A stretch of 38,720 bases of DNA. Origin: Piscinibacter sp. (GTDB taxonomy: Bacteria > Pseudomonadota > Gammaproteobacteria > Burkholderiales > Burkholderiaceae_C). Made by a program: the position numbers and the translations under genes. This document shows, one piece after another, positions 32,002 through 38,720 of the stretch; position 1 is the first letter of the stretch, and each line of letters begins with the position of its first letter. The stretch covers positions 1 to 38,720 of the forward strand of contig JAHBZL010000044.1 of the NCBI GenBank assembly GCA_019635485.1. The letters are read 5' to 3'. Below the pieces are notes generated by a model. It did not search any database and had not been told where the DNA came from. It saw only the letters and a list, made by a program, of their open reading frames with translations.

Positions 32002-32014
32002 GGCGCCTGCTCCC

Positions 32015-32302
32015 ATGACGACGATCACGATCGAACACGACCCCCACCTCGGCCGCTTCCATGCCCGCGTGCACGGCCACCTCTGCGTGTGCGACTACCG
32101 GCTGCGCGACGGCGTGATGGTTCTCACCCACACCGAGGTCGCTCCCGAGGAGGAAGGCCAGGGCATCGCGGCCGACCTGGTGCGCGCCGCGCTCGGGCAT
32201 GCCCGCGCGCAGGGCCTGAAGGTGCGGCCGCTGTGCTCGTACGTGCAGGCCTACATGCGGCGCCACCCCGAGACGCAGGACCTGCTGGCGGGCACGCTGT
32301 GA
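32015..32302 (+). CDS. Small GNAT-fold acetyltransferase (YjdJ/PF14542 type)
   Basis: This 95-aa protein matches the minimal GNAT family: HTEVAPEEEGQGIAADLVRAAL contains the Q/RxxGxA-type acetyl-CoA loop (QGIAADL), followed by VRPLCSYVQAYMRRHPE, typical of this group. These are stand-alone acetyltransferase domains of unknown acceptor. The TGA overlaps the GTG of the next gene (GTGA), so translation is probably coupled. Confidence 0.9.
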   Translation: MTTITIEHDPHLGRFHARVHGHLCVCDYRLRDGVMVLTHTEVAPEEEGQGIAADLVRAALGHARAQGLKVRPLCSYVQAYMRRHPETQDLLAGTL

Positions 32303-34449
32303 GGCCGAACCCGACCCTGCGCACGCTGTGCGCCGCCGCCCTCCTCGCGCTGCTGCCCCATGCCGCCATGCCCGCCGACGACCCCACCACCGACGACCCC
32401 TTCCAATGGCTCGAGGAGGTGCAGGGCGATCGCGCCCTCGCCTGGGTGCGCGAACGCAACGCCGAGACGCTGAAGGAACTGCGCGCGCGGCCGGACTTCG
32501 AGCCGACGCGCGGCACGATGCTGTCGATCCTGAATTCGAAGGACCGCATTCCGGCCGTGCGCCGCATCGGCGACCGGCTCTACAACCTCTGGCAGGACGG
32601 CACCCACAAGCGCGGCCTGTGGCGGCGCACGACGCTGGCCGAGTACCGCGGCGCGGCGCCGGCCTGGGAGACGGTGCTCGACCTGGACGCGCTGGGCGCG
32701 GCCGAGAACGAGAACTGGGTCTGGGGCGGCGCCGAATGCCTGGGCCCGGATGACCGCCGCTGCCTGGTCTCGCTGTCGCGCGGCGGCGCCGACGCCGTGG
32801 TGGTGCGCGAGTTCGACCTCGTCGACAAGGCCTTCGTCCGCGACGGCTTCGTGCTGCCGGAAGCCAAGTCGGACCTGAGCTGGATCGATGCGGACCATGT
32901 CTACGTCGGCACCGATTTCGGCCCCGGCACGATGAGCGCCGCCGGCTACCCGCGCCAGGTGAAGCGCTGGCGTCGCGGCACGCCGCTTTCGGCGGCCGAG
33001 ACCGTGTTCGAGGCCCGGCCGGAGGACGTCTACGCGAGCGTCTCGGTCGACCCGACGCCCGGCTTAGCGCGCACCGTGTTCACACGCGCGGTGGACTTCT
33101 ATCACCAGCAGCGTTTCCTGCTGCAGGACGGAAAGCTGGTGCCGGTCGACGTTCCGGAGGACGCGCGCTTCACGTTCATGCACAGCGCCGGGCGGCGCGG
33201 CGACACGCTGCTGCTCGAGCTGCGCAGCGACCTCGAGGCCGGCGGCAAGCGCTACCCGGCCGGTGCGCTGCTGGCCGCGGATGCGCCCGCCTACCTGGCC
33301 GGGAAGCGGGACTTCCAGGTCCTGTTCGAACCCAGCGCGACGCGCTCGCTGACCGGCTTCACGACCACCCGCAGCCACGTGCTGCTGAACATCCTGGACA
33401 ACGTGGCCGGCCGCGTCGAGGAATGGCGGCGCGGCACCGACGGCCGCTTCGTGCGGCGCGCGGTGCGGGCCCCCTCGCCCGGCACCTTCGCGCTGGCCAG
33501 CCTGCACGACCCGCTGCGCCGCAGCGATCCGCTGGCCGAGCAGTACCTGATGTCGTACAGCGACTTCCTGACCCCGGACACGCTGTTCCTCGGCCGCACC
33601 GGCAGCGACCGGCGCGCGACGCTGAAGACCCTGCCGGCCGCCTTCGACGCCACCGGCATGCGCGCCGAGCAGCTGTTCGCGACCAGCCGCGACGGCACGC
33701 GCGTGCCGTATTTCGTCGTCTGGCCGCGCGGCGCCCGGGCCGACGGCGACAACCCGACATTGCTGTACGGCTACGGCGGCTTCCGCATCCCGCTCGACCC
33801 GTGGTACTCGCGTGCCTTCGGCGCCGTCTGGAACGCCCGCGGCGGGGTGTTCGTCGTGGCCAACATCCGCGGCGGCGGCGAGTTCGGACCGCGCTGGCAC
33901 CAGGCCGCGCTGCGCGAGCACAAGCAGCGAAGCTACGACGACTTCATCGCGGTCGCCGAGGACCTGATCGCCCGCCGCATCACCCGCCCGGAACGCCTGG
34001 GCATCGAGGGCGGCAGCAACGGCGGCCTGCTGGTCGGCGCCGTGATGGTCCAGCGGCCCGAGCTCTTCAACGCCGTGGTCTGCCAGGTGCCGCTGCTGGA
34101 CATGAAGCGCTATCACAAGCTGCTGGCCGGTGCGAGCTGGATGGCCGAATACGGCGATCCGGACAACCCGGCGGACTGGGCCTTCATCTCGAAGTACAGC
34201 CCCTACCAGAACCTGCACGCCGACCAGAAGTACCCGCGCGCGCTGTTCGCCACCTCGACCCGCGACGATCGCGTGCACCCCGGCCATGCGCGCAAGATGG
34301 CGGCGCGCATGCTCGCGCAGGGCCACCCGGTGCTGTACTACGAGAACATCGAGGGCGGCCACGGCGGCGCGGCCGACAACGAGCAGCGCGCCACGCTGCA
34401 GGCGGTCGAGTTCAGCTACCTGTGGCAGCAGCTCGGGGCGCGCCCGTGA
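32299..34449 (+). CDS. S9A prolyl oligopeptidase family protein, exported
   Basis: From the GTG at 32299 it is 716 aa, the usual S9A length. It has a signal peptide (RPNPTLRTL then a hydrophobic core, cut near AMPA-D), a seven-bladed propeller domain and a C-terminal hydrolase. Catalytic residues are S573 in GGSNGG, D656 in RDDRVHP and H688 in EGGHGG. It hydrolyses peptides shorter than about 30 residues after Pro. The export signal suggests periplasmic action, unlike the cytosolic animal enzyme. The start is set by the GTGA overlap with the GNAT gene; no ATG sits before the signal peptide. Confidence 0.9.
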   Translation: MRPNPTLRTLCAAALLALLPHAAMPADDPTTDDPFQWLEEVQGDRALAWVRERNAETLKELRARPDFEPTRGTMLSILNSKDRIPAVRRIGDRLYNLWQDGTHKRGLWRRTTLAEYRGAAPAWETVLDLDALGAAENENWVWGGAECLGPDDRRCLVSLSRGGADAVVVREFDLVDKAFVRDGFVLPEAKSDLSWIDADHVYVGTDFGPGTMSAAGYPRQVKRWRRGTPLSAAETVFEARPEDVYASVSVDPTPGLARTVFTRAVDFYHQQRFLLQDGKLVPVDVPEDARFTFMHSAGRRGDTLLLELRSDLEAGGKRYPAGALLAADAPAYLAGKRDFQVLFEPSATRSLTGFTTTRSHVLLNILDNVAGRVEEWRRGTDGRFVRRAVRAPSPGTFALASLHDPLRRSDPLAEQYLMSYSDFLTPDTLFLGRTGSDRRATLKTLPAAFDATGMRAEQLFATSRDGTRVPYFVVWPRGARADGDNPTLLYGYGGFRIPLDPWYSRAFGAVWNARGGVFVVANIRGGGEFGPRWHQAALREHKQRSYDDFIAVAEDLIARRITRPERLGIEGGSNGGLLVGAVMVQRPELFNAVVCQVPLLDMKRYHKLLAGASWMAEYGDPDNPADWAFISKYSPYQNLHADQKYPRALFATSTRDDRVHPGHARKMAARMLAQGHPVLYYENIEGGHGGAADNEQRATLQAVEFSYLWQQLGARP

Positions 34450-35024
34450 GCACGCCGCAGGCGGTGCTGGACTTCTGGTTCGGCGCGCCGGGCACGCCCG
34501 CGCACGGCCAGCGCCGGCCGGAGTGGTTCCGCAAGGACCCGGCGTTCGACGCCGCGATCGCGGCCCGCTTCGGCCCGTTGATCGAATCTGCGCTGGCCGG
34601 CCGGCTCGACACGTGGGCGACGGACGCGCCGTCCACGCTGGCGCTGATCGTCGTGCTGGACCAGTTCACACGCAACTGCTTGCGCGACACGCCGCGCGCG
34701 TTCGCGGGCGACCGGCAGGCGCTGGAACTGGCCCGGGCGCTGGTCGGCCGCGGCGCGGACCGCGAGCTGCCCACGGTGCAGCGCACGTTCGCCTACCTGC
34801 CCTTCGAGCATGCGGAGGACCTGGCCGCGCAGCGGGAGGCGGTACGGCTGTTCGAGGCCCTCGCGGCGGAGGACCCGGCCGAGGCGGGGAGCCTGGACTA
34901 CGCGATCCGCCACCGCGACATCGTCGCGCGCTTCGGGCGCTTCCCGCACCGCAACGCCATCCTGGGCCGCGCCAGCACGCCGGAGGAGGCGGAGTTCCTG
35001 CGCCAGCCGGGCTCGGGGTTCTAG
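34446..35024 (+). CDS. DUF924 family protein
   Basis: This 192-aa helical protein has the DUF924 pattern: VLDFWFG at the N-terminus, RPEWFRKDPAFDAAIAARFG, LALIVVLDQFTRNCLRDTPRAFAGD, YLPFEHAEDL and FGRFPHRNAILGR. The fold is TPR-like and the function is unknown. It starts with a GTG overlapping the S9A stop (GTGA), the last coupled gene of this operon. Its TAG at 35022-35024 directly abuts the convergent TAG of the TPR-methyltransferase gene. Confidence 0.92.
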   Translation: MSTPQAVLDFWFGAPGTPAHGQRRPEWFRKDPAFDAAIAARFGPLIESALAGRLDTWATDAPSTLALIVVLDQFTRNCLRDTPRAFAGDRQALELARALVGRGADRELPTVQRTFAYLPFEHAEDLAAQREAVRLFEALAAEDPAEAGSLDYAIRHRDIVARFGRFPHRNAILGRASTPEEAEFLRQPGSGF

Positions 35025-36194
35025 CTAGTCGCGCTGCAGGACCACCAGGTGCCCCGGCACCTCGGCGCGGCCTTCGTGGCGCAGCACCTCGCCGCTGAGC
35101 CGCAGCAGTTCGAAGCCCTGCGCCTGCGCGAGGCGTGCGAGGTAGGCCGCCGCATGCACGTAGCGGCGCGTGGGCCGCAGCTCGAAGTCCTGCCCCTCGC
35201 CGGCCTCGACGGTGAAGACGAATCGGCCGCGCGGCCGCAGTGCGGCATGCAGCGCGGCGAACAACGCGTCAAGCGCGCCGAAGTAGATCAGCACGTCGGC
35301 GGCCACGGCGAGGTCGTAGCGGCCGGGCGTGGCCGCGAGGTCGGCGACGATCTCGGCGCAACGCAGTTCGTCGTAGAGGGCGAGGTCGCGCGCCCGCTCG
35401 AGCATCGCGCCGGACAGGTCGACGCCGTCCAGCCGCGCGGCGAGGGGACGCAGCGCGGGGCCGCACAGGCCGGTGCCGCAGCCGAGGTCGACCACCTGCT
35501 GGCCGCGCAGGGCGAACGGCTGCAGCGCAGCGTCGATCAGTGCCGGCGCGCGGTAACCGAGCCGGCCGGTCAGATGCGCGTCGAAGCCGTGCGCGTACTG
35601 GTCGAACAGCTCGCGCACGAACTCGGCCGGCGCCGCCTCGGCGGGCTCCTCGACGCCCAGCGAGGCCAGCGTGAAGGCGATCTTGGCGTCGTCGGCGCCG
35701 GCCGCGCGCGCCTGCTGCAGCGACTCGATGCCAGCGCTGCGCTGGCCGATCTCGAGCAGCAGCTCGCCGCGGTTCAGCAGCGCGTCGGCAAAGTCCGGCC
35801 GCAGCGCCAGCGCGCGCTCGAAACTCTGCAGCGCGGCGTCGAAGCGCTGGCGCGCCTGCAGCGCGGCGCCGCGGTTGTTCAGCGCGTGCGCGTCCTCCAG
35901 GCCGAGCGCGAGCGCGCGGTCGTAGCTGGCCACCGCGTCGTCCTCGCGGTCCAGCGCGAGCAGCACGTTGCCGCGGTTGTTGTGCAGCGAGGCCAGTTGC
36001 GGGTCCAGCGCGACTGCCCGGTCCAGCCACTCGAGAGCGGCGGGGAACTCGCCGCGTCGCGCGTCCAGCACGCCCAGCAGCTGCAGGGTGCCGACATGCC
36101 CCGGTTCGCGCTCGATCAGCGCCAGCGCGCGCTGCTGCGCCTCGTCCAGCGCCCCGCCATGGTAGAGCGCCAGCAGCTCGTCGTACTCGGTCAA
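35025..36194 (-). CDS. TPR-repeat methyltransferase (COG4976-like)
   Basis: This 389-aa protein combines an N-terminal set of about four to five TPR repeats (about residues 5-165; ALEWLDRAVALDPQ, AVASYDRALALG, ALQSFERALALRP) with a class I SAM-dependent methyltransferase domain. Motif I is VDLGCGTG at 235-242, with GVDLSGAML after it. A linker segment LFDQYAHGFDAHLTG is typical of this family. The substrate is unknown; TPRs imply a protein partner. The start is a TTG at 36194 overlapping the acyl-CoA synthetase stop (TTGA); no ATG is available nearby. Confidence 0.88.
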   Translation of the reverse strand: MTEYDELLALYHGGALDEAQQRALALIEREPGHVGTLQLLGVLDARRGEFPAALEWLDRAVALDPQLASLHNNRGNVLLALDREDDAVASYDRALALGLEDAHALNNRGAALQARQRFDAALQSFERALALRPDFADALLNRGELLLEIGQRSAGIESLQQARAAGADDAKIAFTLASLGVEEPAEAAPAEFVRELFDQYAHGFDAHLTGRLGYRAPALIDAALQPFALRGQQVVDLGCGTGLCGPALRPLAARLDGVDLSGAMLERARDLALYDELRCAEIVADLAATPGRYDLAVAADVLIYFGALDALFAALHAALRPRGRFVFTVEAGEGQDFELRPTRRYVHAAAYLARLAQAQGFELLRLSGEVLRHEGRAEVPGHLVVLQRD

Positions 36195-37936
36195 GTCGGC
36201 GCCTTCCGGTCTTCCTCGTCCTGCAGCTGCCGCCACATCACCTTGCCCGAGCCGGACTTGGGCAGCGCCTCGACGAACTCGACCAGCCGCGGCACCTTGT
36301 ACGCCGCCATGTGCTCGCGCGCCCAGGCGGTGATGTCCTCGGGGAGCGTGCCGCGCGCCTCCGGGCGCAGCACGATCACCGCCTTCACGGTCTCGCCGCG
36401 GTAGGCGTCGCGCGCGCCGATCACGCAGGCCTCCAGCACCGCCGGGTGCTTGTACAGCAGCATCTCCACCTCCGCCGGCCAGACCTTGAAACCGCTGGCG
36501 TTGATCATGCGCTTGAGGCGGTCGGTGAGGAAGAAGTAGCCCTCCTCGTCCATGCGCCCGAGGTCGCCGGTGCGGAAGTAGCGCGGGCCGTCGGGGTCTC
36601 CGGCCAGCGCGACGAACGCCGCCTCCGTCGCCTTCGGATGGCGCCAGTAGCCGCGGAACACCATCGGCCCGCGCGTGACGATCTCGCCGACCTCCCCGGG
36701 CGGCAGCTCGGCCAGCGTGATCGGGTCCACCACACGCGAATCGACGCCGAAGATCGGGATGCCCAGGCACTGCAGCTTGGCCCGTTCCGGGGGATTGGTA
36801 TGGCTGGGCGCGGCGGTCTCGGTCAGCCCGTAGCCCTCGGCGAACACCAGGCCGTATTCGTCCTGCAGGCGCTGCGCGACGGCCTGCGGCATCGCCGCGC
36901 CGCCGCCCGACAGGCTGCGCAGACTGGACAGGTCGAAACCGCGGTAGTTCGGGCTGCCGAACAGATCGATGATCATCGTCGGGATGCACACCCAGTGGCT
37001 GATGCGGTGGTACGCGATCAGGCGCGCGGCCAGCTCGCGGTCCCAGCGCGGCAGGATCACGCCGGTGCTGCCGAAGTACACCACCCCCAGCACGCCGTAG
37101 ACCATGCCGGTGATGTGGAACATCGGCACGACCGAGAGGCTGACCGCCTCGGCTGCGCCGTAGCTCCAGACGCCGGCCACCGCGTTGTGCATCAGCGTGC
37201 GGTGGGAATGCATGCAGCCCTTGGGCAGCCCGGTCGTGCCCGAGGTGTAGGGCAGCAGCGCGAGGTCGTCCGGCCCCGCCAGGGACGGCCCGGGTTCGAG
37301 ACCGCGCCCGAGCGCATCGTGCCAGCGCGTCCACGCCGGGCCGTCCGTCGGCAGCGGCGGGTCGGCACGCAGCCAGGCTTCGGTCGCCGCGCTGGGCGCC
37401 TCGGCCGGATCGAGCGGCCCGTCGGGCAGCAGGTCCGCGTAGCGGGTCACCAGTACCTGTGCGAGGCGCTGCGCGCCCGGCAGCGCCGCATCGGCACCGG
37501 CCACGGTGGCCGCCAGGTCCGCGCTGCAGATCGCGACGCGCGCCTGCGGGTCGGCGATGTAGTGGCCGAACTCGTCCACGCGGTTCATCGGATTGACCGG
37601 CACGACCACCGCATCGGCCCGCAGGATGCCGTACACCGCGATGACGAACTGCGGGCAGTTCTGCATGAAGAGCGCGACCCGGTCGCCGCGCTGCACGCCG
37701 ACCGACTGCAGCCAGCCGGCCAGCGCCAGCGCCTGCGCGTGCAGTTCGCGGAAGGTGACCGCGCGCCCGAAGAAGCGGTACGCCGGCTTGTCGGGGAAGC
37801 GCCGCGCGGACACCTCGAGGTTCGCCCACAGCGTGGTCTCGGGCACGGCAAGCTCGCGCGGCAGGCGCCGCGGCCAGATGCGGTGGTGCGGCCGCTCGGC
37901 CGGACGAACGGGGGGATCGATCGACGGTGGCGGCAT
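36191..37936 (-). CDS. AMP-dependent acyl-CoA synthetase (medium/long-chain fatty acid type)
   Basis: This 581-aa ANL-superfamily enzyme has the phosphate-binding motif YTSGTTGLPKG, the A5-type YGLTETAAPS, the A7 TGDLGRMDEEGYFF, the hinge DRLKRMINASGFKV and the C-terminal catalytic Lys in PKSGSGKVMW. It activates a carboxylic acid to acyl-AMP and then acyl-CoA. The overall pattern suits FadD-like medium- or long-chain substrates, but chain length is not determinable. The frame is open to 38119, but the ATG at 37936 with a GGGAG Shine-Dalgarno gives the normal N-terminus. A TATACC at 37971-37976 may be part of its promoter. It is coupled to the downstream TPR-methyltransferase. Confidence 0.92.
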   Translation of the reverse strand: MPPPSIDPPVRPAERPHHRIWPRRLPRELAVPETTLWANLEVSARRFPDKPAYRFFGRAVTFRELHAQALALAGWLQSVGVQRGDRVALFMQNCPQFVIAVYGILRADAVVVPVNPMNRVDEFGHYIADPQARVAICSADLAATVAGADAALPGAQRLAQVLVTRYADLLPDGPLDPAEAPSAATEAWLRADPPLPTDGPAWTRWHDALGRGLEPGPSLAGPDDLALLPYTSGTTGLPKGCMHSHRTLMHNAVAGVWSYGAAEAVSLSVVPMFHITGMVYGVLGVVYFGSTGVILPRWDRELAARLIAYHRISHWVCIPTMIIDLFGSPNYRGFDLSSLRSLSGGGAAMPQAVAQRLQDEYGLVFAEGYGLTETAAPSHTNPPERAKLQCLGIPIFGVDSRVVDPITLAELPPGEVGEIVTRGPMVFRGYWRHPKATEAAFVALAGDPDGPRYFRTGDLGRMDEEGYFFLTDRLKRMINASGFKVWPAEVEMLLYKHPAVLEACVIGARDAYRGETVKAVIVLRPEARGTLPEDITAWAREHMAAYKVPRLVEFVEALPKSGSGKVMWRQLQDEEDRKAPT

Positions 37937-38037
37937 GGTCTCCCTGCTGGCTGCGCCCGAACCCAGGGGGTATACCGCAGCCCCAGGGCCTTCGGCCACG
38001 GCGTGAACCCCTGTCGCGCGGGCGACAGCGGGTGTGC

Positions 38038-38720
38038 TCAGGGCGTTGCTTCGCGCCGGCCGCGCTGCTCGCGCAGTTGCACGCAGTCGGCTTGCTGCGC
38101 GTAGCGCGGGTTGCGGCACTCGCGGTCCATGCAGCGTGCCAGCGCGAACAGCACCCGACTGCCGCAGGCCTCGCGCGCGGTGGCCGGGCCGACCGGAACG
38201 GCCGCCGCCACCGGAGCCGCCGGCGACAGAGTTGCCGGGGTAGCCGCCTGGCGCACGGGCTCGGCCGGCGGCGTGCTGACGGCCGCCGGACGGGCCGGCA
38301 CGGGCTCGGCCCGGGCCGGAGCCTCCTGCGCGGGAGCGTGAGCCGGATCGGGCGCGGCCTCGGTACGCGGTTTGGCGGCGGGTCCGGGTGTCGGAACCGG
38401 TGCAGGCGCAGGATCGGGCGCGGCAGCGACGACGACCGCCGGCGGGATCTCGGCGGCCGCGGAGGCTGCCTCCACGGGCGGCGTGGCCGGCGGCGCCGCG
38501 TCCGGCGTCGGCGCCGCCGCGGCGGTGACGATCGGCCCCGGCGCCTGCCCAACGGCCGTCGCGCCACCGAAGAGGCCGAAGTAGCGCACGGCCGCGCCGG
38601 CCGCGATGCCCAGCACGATCGCCGCCGCCGCGATGGCCAGCTTGGTGCCGGTGGCCATGCCGGACGGAACCGCCACTGCCGCGGCCGGGCCGGCGGTCAG
38701 CGGCGCGGGCGCCGTCAGCA
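38038..38720 (-). CDS. Membrane protein with Pro/Ala-rich region and Cys-containing C-terminus (5' end may be off-window)
   Basis: A GTG at 38676 could start a 212-aa protein (an ATG at 38658 is the next choice). The frame stays open to the right edge, so this is probably the C-terminal part of a longer gene. It contains a transmembrane helix (about 12-35 from the GTG), a long Pro/Ala/Val linker and a C-terminal module of about 42 residues with four Cys (ACGSRVLFALARCMDRECR ... QADCVQLREQ). To my recollection, some Burkholderiales Ser/Thr protein kinases end similarly, but no kinase domain is visible in this window. The end is set by the TGA at 38038-38040. Confidence 0.6.
   Translation of the reverse strand, partial: LTAPAPLTAGPAAAVAVPSGMATGTKLAIAAAAIVLGIAAGAAVRYFGLFGGATAVGQAPGPIVTAAAAPTPDAAPPATPPVEAASAAAEIPPAVVVAAAPDPAPAPVPTPGPAAKPRTEAAPDPAHAPAQEAPARAEPVPARPAAVSTPPAEPVRQAATPATLSPAAPVAAAVPVGPATAREACGSRVLFALARCMDRECRNPRYAQQADCVQLREQRGRREATP

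Noticed and set aside
37937-38119. 61-residue N-terminal extension of the acyl-CoA synthetase
   Set aside because: It is Arg/Ala-rich without family similarity and overlaps the neighbouring gene, and a good Shine-Dalgarno precedes the ATG at 37936.
1-38720. tRNA, rRNA, CRISPR array, IS element, prophage or toxin-antitoxin genes
   Set aside because: I looked for characteristic repeats, cloverleaf-like sequences, transposase/integrase motifs and small paired ORFs and saw none that hold up.

Overview
The window is about 38.7 kb of very GC-rich bacterial chromosome. Genes are tightly packed, often overlap by 4 nt, and frequently start with GTG or TTG. The gene families (RluA, RsgA, YaeQ, Tim44-domain protein, GNAT/YjdJ, COG4976-type TPR methyltransferase, core-MetE methionine synthase, DUF924, DUF985 cupin) point to a betaproteobacterium, most likely a Burkholderiales member. 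That placement is an inference from gene content. I saw no tRNA, rRNA, CRISPR array, phage, integrase, transposase or IS end, so this looks like ordinary core/accessory chromosome.

Layout. 1-3.2 kb (+): the tail of an unidentified gene, an atypical SDR protein, an MFS exporter and rluA, the last three joined by stop/start overlaps, then a bacteriohemerythrin. 3.2-9.3 kb: a sugar-uptake locus. A solute-binding protein, two CUT1 permeases and an intracellular GH43 beta-xylosidase-like enzyme run on the minus strand. They are divergent from a ROK/XylR-type regulator, and a candidate operator (ATTTG-N10-CAAAT) lies in the shared intergenic region. No ATPase gene is present. 9.3-12.4 kb: rsgA (minus), then a Tim44-domain protein and an SDR reductase (+). 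The 416-bp gap above rsgA holds a perfect hairpin and a possible 13-codon leader ORF. 12.4-17.1 kb: a small secreted protein with two TonB-box-like repeats, an S9 lipoprotein peptidase, a PF10014-type 2OG-Fe dioxygenase, a 50-aa Cys-rich protein coupled to a DUF985 cupin, and an OmpA-like barrel.

17.1-19.2 kb (minus): a luciferase-like flavin monooxygenase directly upstream of a folate-independent core-MetE (MesD-like) methionine synthase. This is the most interesting pairing, because the known MesD partner MesX (DUF1852) is not in the window. 19.2-25.4 kb (+): a TPR-GGDEF diguanylate cyclase with a degenerate I-site, a cold-shock protein with a clear terminator, a CurA-type reductase and an orphan four-PAS hybrid histidine kinase. 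25.4-29.3 kb (minus): glutathione reductase, a secreted coiled-coil protein and an M3 oligopeptidase. 29.4-35.0 kb: a Gfo/Idh/MocA oxidoreductase (+), a voltage-gated K+ channel with a C-terminal zinc ribbon (minus), then yaeQ, GNAT, S9A prolyl oligopeptidase and DUF924 (+) as a probable operon. 35.0-38.7 kb (minus): an acyl-CoA synthetase coupled to a TPR-methyltransferase, and the C-terminal part of a Pro/Ala-rich membrane protein that runs off the right edge.

Functionally most of the window is housekeeping: RNA modification, ribosome assembly, peptide turnover and redox balance. The pentose/xylooligosaccharide locus and several uncharacterised small proteins are the accessory part. I found no defence island or clearly new multi-gene machine. 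The best leads for new biology are the LLM-MesD pair, the TonB-box-like small protein, the Cys-rich/cupin pair and the leader region above rsgA.
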